Shown in pieces: positions 1-5,386 of a stretch of DNA of 6,395 bases; position 1 is the stretch's first letter, and each line of letters opens with the position of its first letter. A program made the position numbers and the translations under genes. The stretch spans positions 1-6,395 of the forward strand of contig JAOZRQ010000401.1 of the NCBI GenBank assembly GCA_029940115.1. The letters run 5' to 3'. A model generated the notes under the pieces. It saw only the letters and a program-made list of their open reading frames with translations, did no database searches and was not told the origin of the DNA. This DNA is from Desulfobacterales bacterium (GTDB lineage: Bacteria > Desulfobacterota > Desulfobacteria > Desulfobacterales > 4be13).

Positions 1-233
1 TTGCCCGACTTTCGGACCCGGCCATGCCGTCCCCAAACACTTGTCCTGACAGGATTTGGGGCGGACAGGGGTGGGCCAAAAGCTGGCCAGACAAAATTGA
101 CCGATTTAGACGCCCTAGATCAGGAGCAAGAAAGAGCAAGAGCAAGAGGTTTGGGAATCCTTAAAGTTTACACTTATGACGGTCACCCATGCACAAGGCA
201 ATGCCGATTCCCGTCTTATGCCCGGCATGAAGG
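1..233. other. Non-coding stretch downstream of ctpA
   Basis: No gene is supported here. The plus-strand reading frame running through it is low-complexity and ends in translated heptamer repeat. Visible structures are an interrupted inverted repeat CCCCAAA (31-37) / TTTGGGG (55-61) enclosing TCCTGACAGGA (44-54), a short hairpin GGCCA/TGGCC (74-88), and GAGCAA hexamers at 124-148. No T-run follows either hairpin on the minus strand, so no intrinsic terminator for ctpA can be named. Confidence 0.5.
124..148. repeat. Degenerate GAGCAA hexamer tract
   Basis: GAGCAA occurs at 124-129, 134-139 and 140-145, with a partial GAG following. The first copy is separated from the others by GAAA. It is a short imperfect microsatellite in the non-coding tail beyond ctpA. 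Confidence 0.5.
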
Positions 234-296
234 TCTCACGCATCACGCATCACGTCTCACGCATCACGTCTCACGTCCCACGCATCACGCATCACT
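234..296. repeat. Heptanucleotide tandem repeat overlapping the ctpA stop
   Basis: Nine consecutive 7-bp units occupy 63 bp: TCTCACG, CATCACG, CATCACG, TCTCACG, CATCACG, TCTCACG, TCCCACG, CATCACG, CATCACT. Two main unit types alternate. The ctpA stop codon (minus-strand TGA at 292-294) lies inside the last unit, so the tract begins at the very end of the gene. It resembles the short tandemly repeated heptamers described in some cyanobacteria, though no homology is claimed. Confidence 0.9.
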
Positions 297-1653
297 CCCC
301 AATCTTGCTGAAAATATCATAACTTACCAGAATCTCAAGTGAACGCATCACCTGATAATCCGCCTGAAGTCCTTCAAGCTGAATAGGGCCATATCTTGAT
401 TCGGTCCTGCGCTGTCTTGACTTTCTTTTCTTCTCTCTCTCCTCTTCACGCTCTTCATCCTCTTCATCTGCAAAGGGATATGCCTCAAGATGATTTTTCA
501 GATCCTTTTCCTTCAGCAAGCCCTCTTCCTCTTCTTCCTCTTCTTCATCAAGGAACCGCTGTTTCACTTCCACATCCGGTTTGATCCCTTGGGCTTGGAT
601 GGAGCGACCGTTGGGGGTGTAATATCTGGCGATGGTGAATTTGAGACCATAGCCCTCTCGCAGGGTCTCCACCGTCTGAACCGACCCCTTGCCAAAGGAG
701 GTGGTGCCGAGGATGATCGCCCGCTTGTGGTCCTGCAACGCGCCGGCAACGATCTCTGACGCGCTGGCACTGCCACCGTTGATCAGGATGACCATCGGGT
801 AATCATGCTTTTTTCTGTTTCGTTTCGCTCTGAACGCCTTTGTGTGTCTCTTGAGCCGGCCCTTGATGGAGACAATGTCGCCTTCCTCAAGAAAAACATC
901 TGACACTTGGATGGCTTGGTTCAGCAGGCCGCCGGGATTGTCCCGCAGATCAAGCACAAGCCCTTTCAGGGGACCGCCGGATTCGAGGCTTCTCAACGCG
1001 GTTTTGAGATCATCCGTGGTGTTCTCCTGAAAATTGGTGATCCGGACATATCCGTAGCCCGGTTTCAACCCAAGATGCTTCACGCTCTCAATCGGGATGA
1101 TATCCCGAACCAGCGCAAAGTCTATCGGTTTCAGGTCCCCTTTTCGCACAATGGTGATCACCACCTTCTCCCCCTTGGGGCCTCTCATTTTTTTCACGGC
1201 TTCCCAGAGCATCATCTCCTTGGTGGATTCCCCATCCACCTTGATGATGATATCCCCGGCTTTGACGCCGGCTTTGTGTGCAGGTGTCCCTTCGATGGGC
1301 GCGATCACCGTCAGCAGGCCCTTCTGCATGGTGATGACGATCCCGATCCCGCCGAATTCCCCCCTCACATCAATCTGCATCTCCTCAAGGGCTTCCGGCG
1401 GAAGCAACTGGGAATGCGGGTCCAGGCTGCCAACCATCCCCTGAATCGCCTTCTCAATGAGTTCCTTTGTGTCAACCGGATCCACATAATTCTTCTCCAC
1501 CAGTTCGATCACATCAGAGAATATCTTAAGGCCCTTGTATGTTTCATCATCGGCTGAAAGTTCCCGGTAAAAGCCTGTTCCCATGATGCAGAATGAAATG
1601 GCGATTACCGCGGCCAGCCAGAGCTTCAGGTGTTCCTTCTTCCATTGCCTCAT
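292..1653 (-). CDS. ctpA: Carboxy-terminal processing protease (S41 family, PDZ domain), CtpA/Prc-like
   Basis: This is a 453-residue secreted or membrane-anchored serine protease that cleaves near the C-termini of periplasmic substrates. An N-terminal hydrophobic segment (about residues 9-28) is an uncleaved anchor or signal peptide. A PDZ domain spans about 97-170, with the carboxylate-binding loop EFGGIGI at 99-105. The S41 protease core spans about 195-365. The catalytic dyad is assigned as Ser297 in GGSASASE (293-300) and Lys322 in FGKGSVQ (320-326), 25 residues apart as in the family, with Gln326 following. After the core comes an eight-Glu run near 370-377 and a charged Glu/Arg/Lys linker to about 418. 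A C-terminal DYQVMRSLEIL segment follows, a layout I associate with deltaproteobacterial CtpA. The ATG has a strong AAGGAG six bases upstream. It is the last gene of the ftsE-ftsX-envC-ctpA series, but a 498-bp repeat-rich gap separates it from envC, so it may have its own promoter. The stop codon lies inside a heptamer repeat. The substrate is unknown. Confidence 0.95.
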   Translation of the reverse strand: MRQWKKEHLKLWLAAVIAISFCIMGTGFYRELSADDETYKGLKIFSDVIELVEKNYVDPVDTKELIEKAIQGMVGSLDPHSQLLPPEALEEMQIDVRGEFGGIGIVITMQKGLLTVIAPIEGTPAHKAGVKAGDIIIKVDGESTKEMMLWEAVKKMRGPKGEKVVITIVRKGDLKPIDFALVRDIIPIESVKHLGLKPGYGYVRITNFQENTTDDLKTALRSLESGGPLKGLVLDLRDNPGGLLNQAIQVSDVFLEEGDIVSIKGRLKRHTKAFRAKRNRKKHDYPMVILINGGSASASEIVAGALQDHKRAIILGTTSFGKGSVQTVETLREGYGLKFTIARYYTPNGRSIQAQGIKPDVEVKQRFLDEEEEEEEEGLLKEKDLKNHLEAYPFADEEDEEREEEREKKRKSRQRRTESRYGPIQLEGLQADYQVMRSLEILVSYDIFSKIGE

Positions 1654-1659
1654 TTCTTG

Positions 1660-1665
1660 CTCCTT
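1660..1665 (-). promoter_or_regulatory. Strong Shine-Dalgarno sequence of ctpA
   Basis: Read on the minus strand this is AAGGAG, six bases before the ctpA ATG. It supports the chosen start. The base of a long nested hairpin (1673-1736) ends only seven bases upstream, so that fold could sit directly next to the ribosome site in the mRNA. Confidence 0.8.
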
Positions 1666-1672
1666 AGTAACT

Positions 1673-1736
1673 GTGACTGAAATTCCCTGCCCCTCTGCCC
1701 GACACCGGGCAAGGGCAGGGGAAGTTGTTCAGTCAC
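1673..1736. repeat. Nested inverted repeat (hairpin element) before ctpA
   Basis: A perfect 9-bp outer pair GTGACTGAA (1673-1681) / TTCAGTCAC (1728-1736) encloses an inner hairpin. The inner arms are CCCTGCCC (1685-1692) / GGGCAGGG (1713-1720) and TGCCCG (1696-1701) / CGGGCA (1706-1711), with an ACAC loop. In the ctpA transcript it would form a long structured leader ending just before the ribosome site. A related copy of the inner part lies at 2101-2132. Confidence 0.75.
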
Positions 1737-1774
1737 TCTTCCTTGATAAAAAATTGATTTGGAATGTGTCCGTG

Positions 1775-1839
1775 CCCGTGAACATGCCCGTGCTCGTGAA
1801 TGTTCACGTTCACGGTACGTTCAAGTTCAAGTTCACGGG
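1775..1839. repeat. CGTGAAC / GTTCACG hexamer-like inverted repeat zone
   Basis: CCCGTGAAC (1775-1783) and GTTCACGGG (1831-1839) are perfect 9-bp inverted arms. Between them are CGTGAA (1795-1800), TTCACG (1803-1808) and TTCACGG (1809-1815), then TTCAAG units. The same hexamer occurs in both orientations, allowing several alternative hairpins. Confidence 0.65.
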
Positions 1840-1852
1840 TTTCCAAAAGGTG

Positions 1853-1887
1853 TTATAATCAGCAAAAAAAATCCTGATTATAATCAG
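1853..1887 (-). terminator. AT-rich palindrome with T-run, possible terminator after envC
   Basis: CTGATTATAATCAG at 1874-1887 is a perfect 14-bp palindrome. On the minus strand it is followed by GA and eight T residues (1871-1864), as in a weak intrinsic terminator about 265 bases beyond the envC stop. A further half-copy TTATAATCAG (1853-1862) pairs perfectly with CTGATTATAA (1874-1883) across the T-run, giving a competing fold. The stem is AT-rich, so termination strength is doubtful, and a regulator-binding site is an alternative reading. Confidence 0.4.
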
Positions 1888-1963
1888 AAAAAATCCCTTG
1901 AACTGAACCGGGAACAATCCGATCTGAAAATAGTTGCTTGATCGCCCTTAAGGAATGAGAATC

Positions 1964-2075
1964 AAACAACTTTCACAAACCGCGGATGGACGCGGATGAG
2001 CATGCGCTCTGCTCAACACACGGGCTGTCTGCGTTCATCCGCGTTCATCTGCGGTTCATGATGGGAAAGTTGTTT
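1964..2075. repeat. 112-bp inverted-repeat element, MITE-like
   Basis: The ends are perfect 11-bp inverted repeats AAACAACTTTC (1964-1974) and GAAAGTTGTTT (2065-2075). Inside them, 1978-1999 and 2035-2056 pair at 20 of 22 positions; these arms contain the motif CGCGGATG. A small hairpin TGAGCA (1997-2002) / TGCTCA (2010-2015) sits near the centre. AATC stands directly outside each end (1960-1963 and 2076-2079), a possible 4-bp target duplication. No open reading frame of note is inside. It could be a non-autonomous mobile element or a dispersed structural repeat. Confidence 0.7.
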
Positions 2076-2100
2076 AATCCATGATCCTAACTGGTAATTT

Positions 2101-2132
2101 CCCTGCCTGTCCGTGTCGGGCAAGGGCAGGGG
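2101..2132. repeat. Second CCCTGCC hairpin
   Basis: CCCTGCC (2101-2107) pairs with GGCAGGG (2125-2131), and TGTCCG (2108-2113) pairs with CGGGCA (2117-2122) including one G-T. CGGGCAAGGGCAGGGG (2117-2132) is identical to 1706-1721, so this is a diverged copy of the hairpin in front of ctpA, here just past the envC stop. Confidence 0.65.
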
Positions 2133-2151
2133 CAACAAGGGGCAAGCCGGA

Positions 2152-3342
2152 TCAACCTTTCTTGAGCCATTTCACAGGATCAACCGATTCCCCGTGATGG
2201 CGTACCTGAAAATGCAACTGGGAGCCTTTCATGGATCCGGTGTCTCCGACAGTCCCGATCACCTCACCCGCTTCCACGGCATCGCCACTTTTCTTGAAGA
2301 TCTTATCCGTATGTGCGTAAAGGGTACAGTAATGGTTGCCGTGATCAATGATGAGCATGTTGCCATAACCTTTGAACCAACTGGCGTAAAGGACCCTGCC
2401 TGCACACACCGCATGGATCGGCTCCCCGCGTTTGGCCTTGATGTCAATGCCGCTGCGGAAGTTCATCACATCAAATTCGGTATTTTTGTACGAGCCGAAA
2501 AAACCAGTTATCTTACCCTTTACAGGCAATTTAAGCAAGCCTTTAAAAGAAGAAAATTTTCCTGATGACATTTTTTTGGATTTTTCAGATCGTTGCCGCG
2601 CCTGCTGCATCAGTTTTTTTATCTTTTGATCCAGATTCTTCTCGGACTGCTTCAGGGATTTGATGGAAGCCAATGTCAGGGATTTCTTTCCCCGAATATG
2701 CGTAAGAAGCTCTGACCGTTTCGCCCTCTTGTCGGCCATCTCCTTAATCTGGGCTTTGTAGGTGGCCTCAAGGGAGAGCCTCTTTTTTTTCCGGGCGTTC
2801 AGGTCCGCGAGGAGTTTCTGAAGCGTGGCTTTGTTCCCCGAGAGGTCTTCCAAGACGGTCTGATCGTATGCGAGGATTCGCTCCAAGGCGATCTTTCTCT
2901 GGAAAAAATCGGTGACTGAATCTGCAGATGCCAGCACGTTCATCTTTCCGAGTCGGCCCAGTTTGTAAAGCGCGACCATGCGGCCAGACGCATAATCTTC
3001 GGTGCTCCCGATCTGTCTCGTCAGAGATTCTGATTCGGCCCGGATTTGCCTGATCTTTTTTTCAAGCATGGCCAAATCAGCGCGGGACGCGGCAACCTGT
3101 CTCCTTGCCCTGCTGAGGGAGCGATCCGCCTGGTTCAGGCTGTTTATGATCTCGTTCTCCTTCCGGGCAAAGGTCTTTATGTCTGCCTTGCCTTTCTTGA
3201 TCTTACGATTTATATCCTTGACCTTCTTCTTGAGCGTCTCAATCTTCTTGCCCGATTCGGCACCAGGAATTCCCCAAGGAGCCCAAAGCAAAATCAGAAG
3301 CACCACACCGATTTTCCTGAAAAAACCTGACGTCTGCACCAT
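2152..3342 (-). CDS. envC: EnvC-like periplasmic coiled-coil protein with degenerate LytM/M23 domain
   Basis: This 396-residue exported protein should bind the FtsX periplasmic loop and activate cell-wall amidases at the septum. Residues 1-28 look like a signal peptide: FRK, then a hydrophobic stretch, with likely cleavage after PGA. Long Lys/Arg/Glu-rich coiled coils run about 31-115 and 165-255. A LytM/M23 domain occupies about 271-395. Active M23 enzymes carry HxxxD and HxH zinc motifs. Here the first His is Arg296 (RSGID, 296-300) and the first His of HxH is Gln375 (QLH, 375-377), while D300, H344 and H377 remain. Loss of these residues argues for a non-enzymatic activator, as known for E. 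coli EnvC (419 aa). The ATG has GAGGG about eight bases upstream. It lies 156 bp after ftsX, and most of that gap is a tandem copy of this gene's own start region. A weakly active peptidase cannot be fully excluded. Confidence 0.9.
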   Translation of the reverse strand: MVQTSGFFRKIGVVLLILLWAPWGIPGAESGKKIETLKKKVKDINRKIKKGKADIKTFARKENEIINSLNQADRSLSRARRQVAASRADLAMLEKKIRQIRAESESLTRQIGSTEDYASGRMVALYKLGRLGKMNVLASADSVTDFFQRKIALERILAYDQTVLEDLSGNKATLQKLLADLNARKKKRLSLEATYKAQIKEMADKRAKRSELLTHIRGKKSLTLASIKSLKQSEKNLDQKIKKLMQQARQRSEKSKKMSSGKFSSFKGLLKLPVKGKITGFFGSYKNTEFDVMNFRSGIDIKAKRGEPIHAVCAGRVLYASWFKGYGNMLIIDHGNHYCTLYAHTDKIFKKSGDAVEAGEVIGTVGDTGSMKGSQLHFQVRHHGESVDPVKWLKKG

Positions 3343-3467
3343 ATTTCATCCCTCATTATAAGTTGCGGCCAGCGGCTGTGATCAGAAGCACCACATCGAT
3401 TTTCCTGAAAAAACCTGACGTCTGCACCATATTTCATCCCTCATTTAAGTTGCGGCCAGCGGCTGTG
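3293..3467. repeat. Tandem duplication (88 + 87 bp) of the envC start region
   Basis: Positions 3293-3380 and 3381-3467 are the same sequence in direct tandem. Only two differences are visible: one substitution (CACACCG versus CACATCG) and one missing base (CATTATAAG versus CATTTAAG). The unit contains the envC ribosome site, the ATG, the first codons of the signal peptide and about 40 bp of upstream sequence. The near identity implies a recent event. It widened the ftsX-envC gap from about 68 to 156 bp. Confidence 0.95.
3356..3430 (-). pseudogene. Truncated duplicate of the envC 5' end
   Basis: The upstream copy of the duplicated unit keeps its own GAGGG ribosome site and ATG (3428-3430). 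It encodes MVQTSGFFRKIDVVLL, identical to EnvC except Asp for Gly at residue 12. It then runs into repeat-junction sequence and stops at TAA (3356-3358) after 24 codons. The stop is 13 bases before the real envC ATG and next to its ribosome site. It is either a relic or an accidental upstream ORF that could couple or dampen envC translation. Confidence 0.8.
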
Positions 3468-3475
3468 GTGTTATT

Positions 3476-3496
3476 CCTCGCCTATCGCCCCTCGCC
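3476..3496. repeat. Short heptamer tract after the ftsX stop
   Basis: Three 7-bp units, CCTCGCC, TATCGCC and CCTCGCC, lie two bases beyond the ftsX stop codon (3499-3501 on the minus strand). The period is the same as in the tracts at 234-296 and 3637-3678, but the unit sequence is different. Confidence 0.6.
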
Positions 3497-3498
3497 GC

Positions 3499-4413
3499 TT
3501 ACAGCCTAAGAAACTGTTTGAGCGAGACATAACATCCCATCCATCCCACCAACATGCTCCCCAACAGGATGCCGATGGAGAGGTCAGGGGGCAGAAAGCG
3601 GAGATGGAAGCCAGGGACCGGAAAATCAACAGCCGGAATCCCGAGTCTCCAGTCTCCGATTTCCAATTTCCAGTTTCCGGCCACGAAATTGAACATCACA
3701 TACAATGCCCCGAGCCCGATGATCCCACCCAGCGCGCCCTGTATGAGACTCTGAATGTAGAACGGATCTTTGATGAAGCTCTCGGAAGCCCCGACCAGAC
3801 GCATGATTTCCACCTCCTCCTGTCTTGAATAGAGGACCAGGCGGATCGTGTTCGCGACAAAAAAGACAGTCGCCATGAAAAAGAGGCATCCCATCGCGTA
3901 ACCGGTCAATCGGACCAAGTTGAAGATGTGAATGAACCGGCCCAGCCACTTCTGGCCATATTCCACCTCCTCCACCGAAGGGAACGTGGCGATCTCCTCT
4001 GCGAGTCTTTCAAAATTTTCCCAAGTTCGGGAAACTTCCGCGACGCGGATTTCAAAGGCGTCCGGCAGGGGGTTCTCCTTGAGATTGCCCACTAGGGAGG
4101 ATTGGGCTTTCATCTGGGCTTTGAACTGCTCCAGTGCCTCCTCCTTGGGGATGAAACGGACCTCTTGGACCCCCGCCATTCTTCGGATATTCTCTCTGAC
4201 TTGTTGCGTTTCTTTTTCCGGAACATCCGGCCCGACGTAAGCCATGATCCGTATGCCCTCTGTCCAGAAGGTCATGAGCGCGTCCGCGTTGATGAAGAAA
4301 AGCGCGAACGCGCTGATGAGCAATACAGACAGGGCAATGGTGATGACCGCAACGGTGTTCAGAAAGCTGTTGGTCCGGATATCCCGCGCAGCCCTTTTGA
4401 AGATATGCAGCAT
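3499..4413 (-). CDS. ftsX: Cell division ABC-type membrane protein FtsX
   Basis: This 304-residue inner-membrane partner of FtsE transmits ATP-driven movement to EnvC in the periplasm. Predicted topology is typical of the family. The cytoplasmic N-terminus RAARDIRTNSFLN is followed by TM1 (about 20-42), a large periplasmic loop (43-168, the EnvC-binding part) and TM2 (about 170-193). A cytoplasmic coupling segment, EEVEIMRLVGAS (199-210), follows, then TM3 (about 222-244), a second periplasmic loop (245-276) and TM4 (about 277-298). The start codon overlaps the ftsE stop in TAATG and has no obvious Shine-Dalgarno sequence, so translation is probably coupled to ftsE. The odd feature is that residues 246-259 (GNWKLEIGDWRLGI) in the second periplasmic loop are encoded entirely by six heptanucleotide repeats. 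The position between TM3 and TM4 suggests the insertion is tolerated. The gene ends two bases before another heptamer tract. Confidence 0.94.
   Translation of the reverse strand: MLHIFKRAARDIRTNSFLNTVAVITIALSVLLISAFALFFINADALMTFWTEGIRIMAYVGPDVPEKETQQVRENIRRMAGVQEVRFIPKEEALEQFKAQMKAQSSLVGNLKENPLPDAFEIRVAEVSRTWENFERLAEEIATFPSVEEVEYGQKWLGRFIHIFNLVRLTGYAMGCLFFMATVFFVANTIRLVLYSRQEEVEIMRLVGASESFIKDPFYIQSLIQGALGGIIGLGALYVMFNFVAGNWKLEIGDWRLGIPAVDFPVPGFHLRFLPPDLSIGILLGSMLVGWMGCYVSLKQFLRL
3637..3678. repeat. Heptamer tract inside ftsX coding sequence
   Basis: On the coding strand the six units are GGAAACT, GGAAATT, GGAAATC, GGAGACT, GGAGACT and CGGGATT, 42 bp in all. The tract begins exactly at codon 246 and ends with codon 259. 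Because 7 and 3 are coprime, the protein repeats every seven residues: GNWKLEI then GDWRLGI. Six units keep the frame, whereas gain or loss of one or two units would break ftsX. Confidence 0.9.
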
Positions 4414-5111
4414 TAGGTCAACTTGGGAATCGTTGTGGCGGCCTGTACGCGGCCCTGTTCAAGAACGATCACCCGTCCTCCTGTCTTGCGGATCAGCTCG
4501 ATGTCGTGGGTGGCGATGATCACTGTGGCACCTCGGGCGTGAAAGCTTTTCAGCAGATTAAAGATGATTCCGGCAGATTCGGTGTCGAGACTGCCGGTCG
4601 GTTCATCCGCGAGTATGATTCCGGGATTGCCGGCAACGGCCCGTGCCACCGCCACCCGTTGCTGTTCCCCTCCGGAGAGGCTCGGGGGAAATGCCTTGGC
4701 CTTCCCTTCGATCCCGACGGTTCTGAGCAGACTGTTCACCTTTTTCCGGACCAGCCGTCTCTTTGTCCCGACCGCTTCCACCACCAGCGCGATGTTTTCG
4801 AACACATTTTTTGTGGGGATCAGTTTGTAATCCTGAAAGATGATGCCGAATTTCCGCCTCAAAAAGGGGACCCGCCTGCGGGAGATCCGCGACAGGTTCA
4901 CCCCGTCAACCACAATCTGGCCTTCTGAAACCGGCTCCCCCAAGTAGAGCATCTTCAGCAGCGTGGTCTTTCCCGCGCCACTGGGTCCCGTGAGAAAGAG
5001 AAACTCATTCTCGCACACATCAAAGCTGATGTCAACCAGCGCGCTTTTGGATCCATAGCGCTTGTGAACATGAAATGCCCGAATGATAAAGGTGTTGTCA
5101 GAAAACTGCAA
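4413..5111 (-). CDS. ftsE: Cell division ATP-binding protein FtsE
   Basis: This is a 232-residue ABC ATPase that energises FtsX at the divisome. All nucleotide-binding motifs are intact: Walker A GPSGAGKT (42-49), Q-loop Gln93 in IIFQDYKL, signature LSGGEQQR (145-152), Walker B IILADE with catalytic Glu170, D-loop SLD (174-176) and H-loop His202. FHVHKRYG (13-20) and DYKLIP (94-99) are typical of FtsE rather than other ABC ATPases. The start is a TTG: an in-frame TAG lies eight codons upstream and there is no ATG or GTG before Walker A. A GGCGGGAG stretch 11 bases before the TTG could be a distant ribosome site. Family members usually begin near the IIR at 9-11, so the N-terminus is slightly extended or uses a non-standard codon. 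The gene overlaps ftsX by one base and is first in the minus-strand series. Confidence 0.95.
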   Translation of the reverse strand: MQFSDNTFIIRAFHVHKRYGSKSALVDISFDVCENEFLFLTGPSGAGKTTLLKMLYLGEPVSEGQIVVDGVNLSRISRRRVPFLRRKFGIIFQDYKLIPTKNVFENIALVVEAVGTKRRLVRKKVNSLLRTVGIEGKAKAFPPSLSGGEQQRVAVARAVAGNPGIILADEPTGSLDTESAGIIFNLLKSFHARGATVIIATHDIELIRKTGGRVIVLEQGRVQAATTIPKLT

Positions 5112-5140
5112 TCGCGTCCGCGCTCCCGCCTAATTTTGGG

Positions 5141-5169
5141 TTGACCTGCCCGAATTTTGCTGATATGCA
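5141..5169 (+). promoter_or_regulatory. Candidate pyrE promoter
   Basis: TTGACC (5141-5146), a 17-base spacer and TATGCA (5164-5169) preceded by TG resemble a sigma-70 promoter with an extended -10. Transcription would start near 5176 and run through the hairpin at 5243-5268 into pyrE, giving a leader of about 270 bases. The -10 matches only three of six consensus positions, so this is tentative. Confidence 0.35.
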
Positions 5170-5171
5170 TA

Positions 5172-5185
5172 CCCTGAGTTCAGGG
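5172..5185. promoter_or_regulatory. Perfect dyad at the candidate pyrE start site
   Basis: CCCTGAGTTCAGGG is a perfect inverted repeat (6-bp arms, GT centre) just after the candidate -10 element. It may be an operator or a 5'-end hairpin of the leader RNA. No specific regulator is recognised. Confidence 0.35.
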
Positions 5186-5242
5186 AGTGCCGTCCCCGGT
5201 TTTCCCTGCTCAAAGCCTCTGTTGAATCCCGGAGAATGGCTT

Positions 5243-5268
5243 CTTCCGTTTGACGGAGGCTTTTTTTT
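5243..5268 (+). terminator. Terminator-like hairpin in the pyrE leader (possible attenuator)
   Basis: CTTCCGT (5243-5249) pairs with ACGGAGG (5253-5259), seven pairs including one G-U, with a TTG loop, then C and eight T residues (5261-5268). AAAGCCTC at 5212-5219 is fully complementary to GAGGCTTT at 5256-5263, so an upstream segment could open the terminator. It lies about 175 bases before pyrE and no gene ends upstream on this strand. That fits attenuation, a known mode of pyrE control in E. coli, though the trigger here is unknown. Confidence 0.55.
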
Positions 5269-5373
5269 ACCTGATTATCATTTTAAAATCAATAGGAAAT
5301 TTGATGTTCAATGTTTGACACCTGAATCGGGTAGCCATCTCGATCGGCAGGAGCTACGTGGATTTGGCAATCT

Positions 5374-5386
5374 GGAAAGAGCCATG
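5374..5386 (+). promoter_or_regulatory. Alternative ribosome site and ATG for pyrE
   Basis: GGAAAGAG at 5374-5381 stands two bases before an in-frame ATG at 5384-5386. This is a better ribosome site than anything in front of the family-typical start at 5444. Using it would add MTGLPDPAWQKNFNHQASTI to PyrE. Homology favours 5444 and ribosome-binding evidence favours 5384, so both should be considered. Confidence 0.4.

Larger units (their letters stand above)
1654..2151. other. Repeat-filled gap between envC and ctpA
   Basis: These 498 bases hold no supported gene. In order of the plus strand they contain the ctpA ribosome site, the nested hairpin 1673-1736, a CGTGAA/TTCACG hexamer zone (1775-1839), the AT-rich palindromes with a T-run at 1853-1887, a 112-bp inverted repeat (1964-2075) and a second CCCTGCC hairpin (2101-2132). 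Perfect TATAAT hexamers occur within the AT-rich palindrome on both strands, but without a good -35 they are not called promoters. Nearly the whole gap is repeat sequence. Confidence 0.7.

Noticed and set aside
31..61. Intrinsic terminator for ctpA
   Set aside because: The CCCCAAA/TTTGGGG hairpin has a long one-sided bulge and no T-run on the minus strand.
234..296. CRISPR array
   Set aside because: The units are 7 bp with no spacers and no cas genes; it is a simple tandem repeat.
1..342. Plus-strand 113-codon ORF
   Set aside because: It has a TTG start at the window edge, ends in translated heptamers (HHASRLTHHVSR) and overlaps the ctpA end antisense.
2113..2565. Plus-strand 150-codon ORF opposite envC
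   Set aside because: It is the antisense shadow of the EnvC LytM domain, with no family resemblance of its own.
3355..3360. Perfect TATAAT on the minus strand as an envC promoter
   Set aside because: It lies about 13 bases before the ATG, overlapping the decoy stop codon, has no -35 partner, and the resulting mRNA would lack the ribosome site. The other repeat copy has lost it.
5315..5320. TTGACA as the -35 box of a pyrE-proximal promoter
   Set aside because: No acceptable -10 sequence lies 16-18 bases downstream (TCTCGA at 17).
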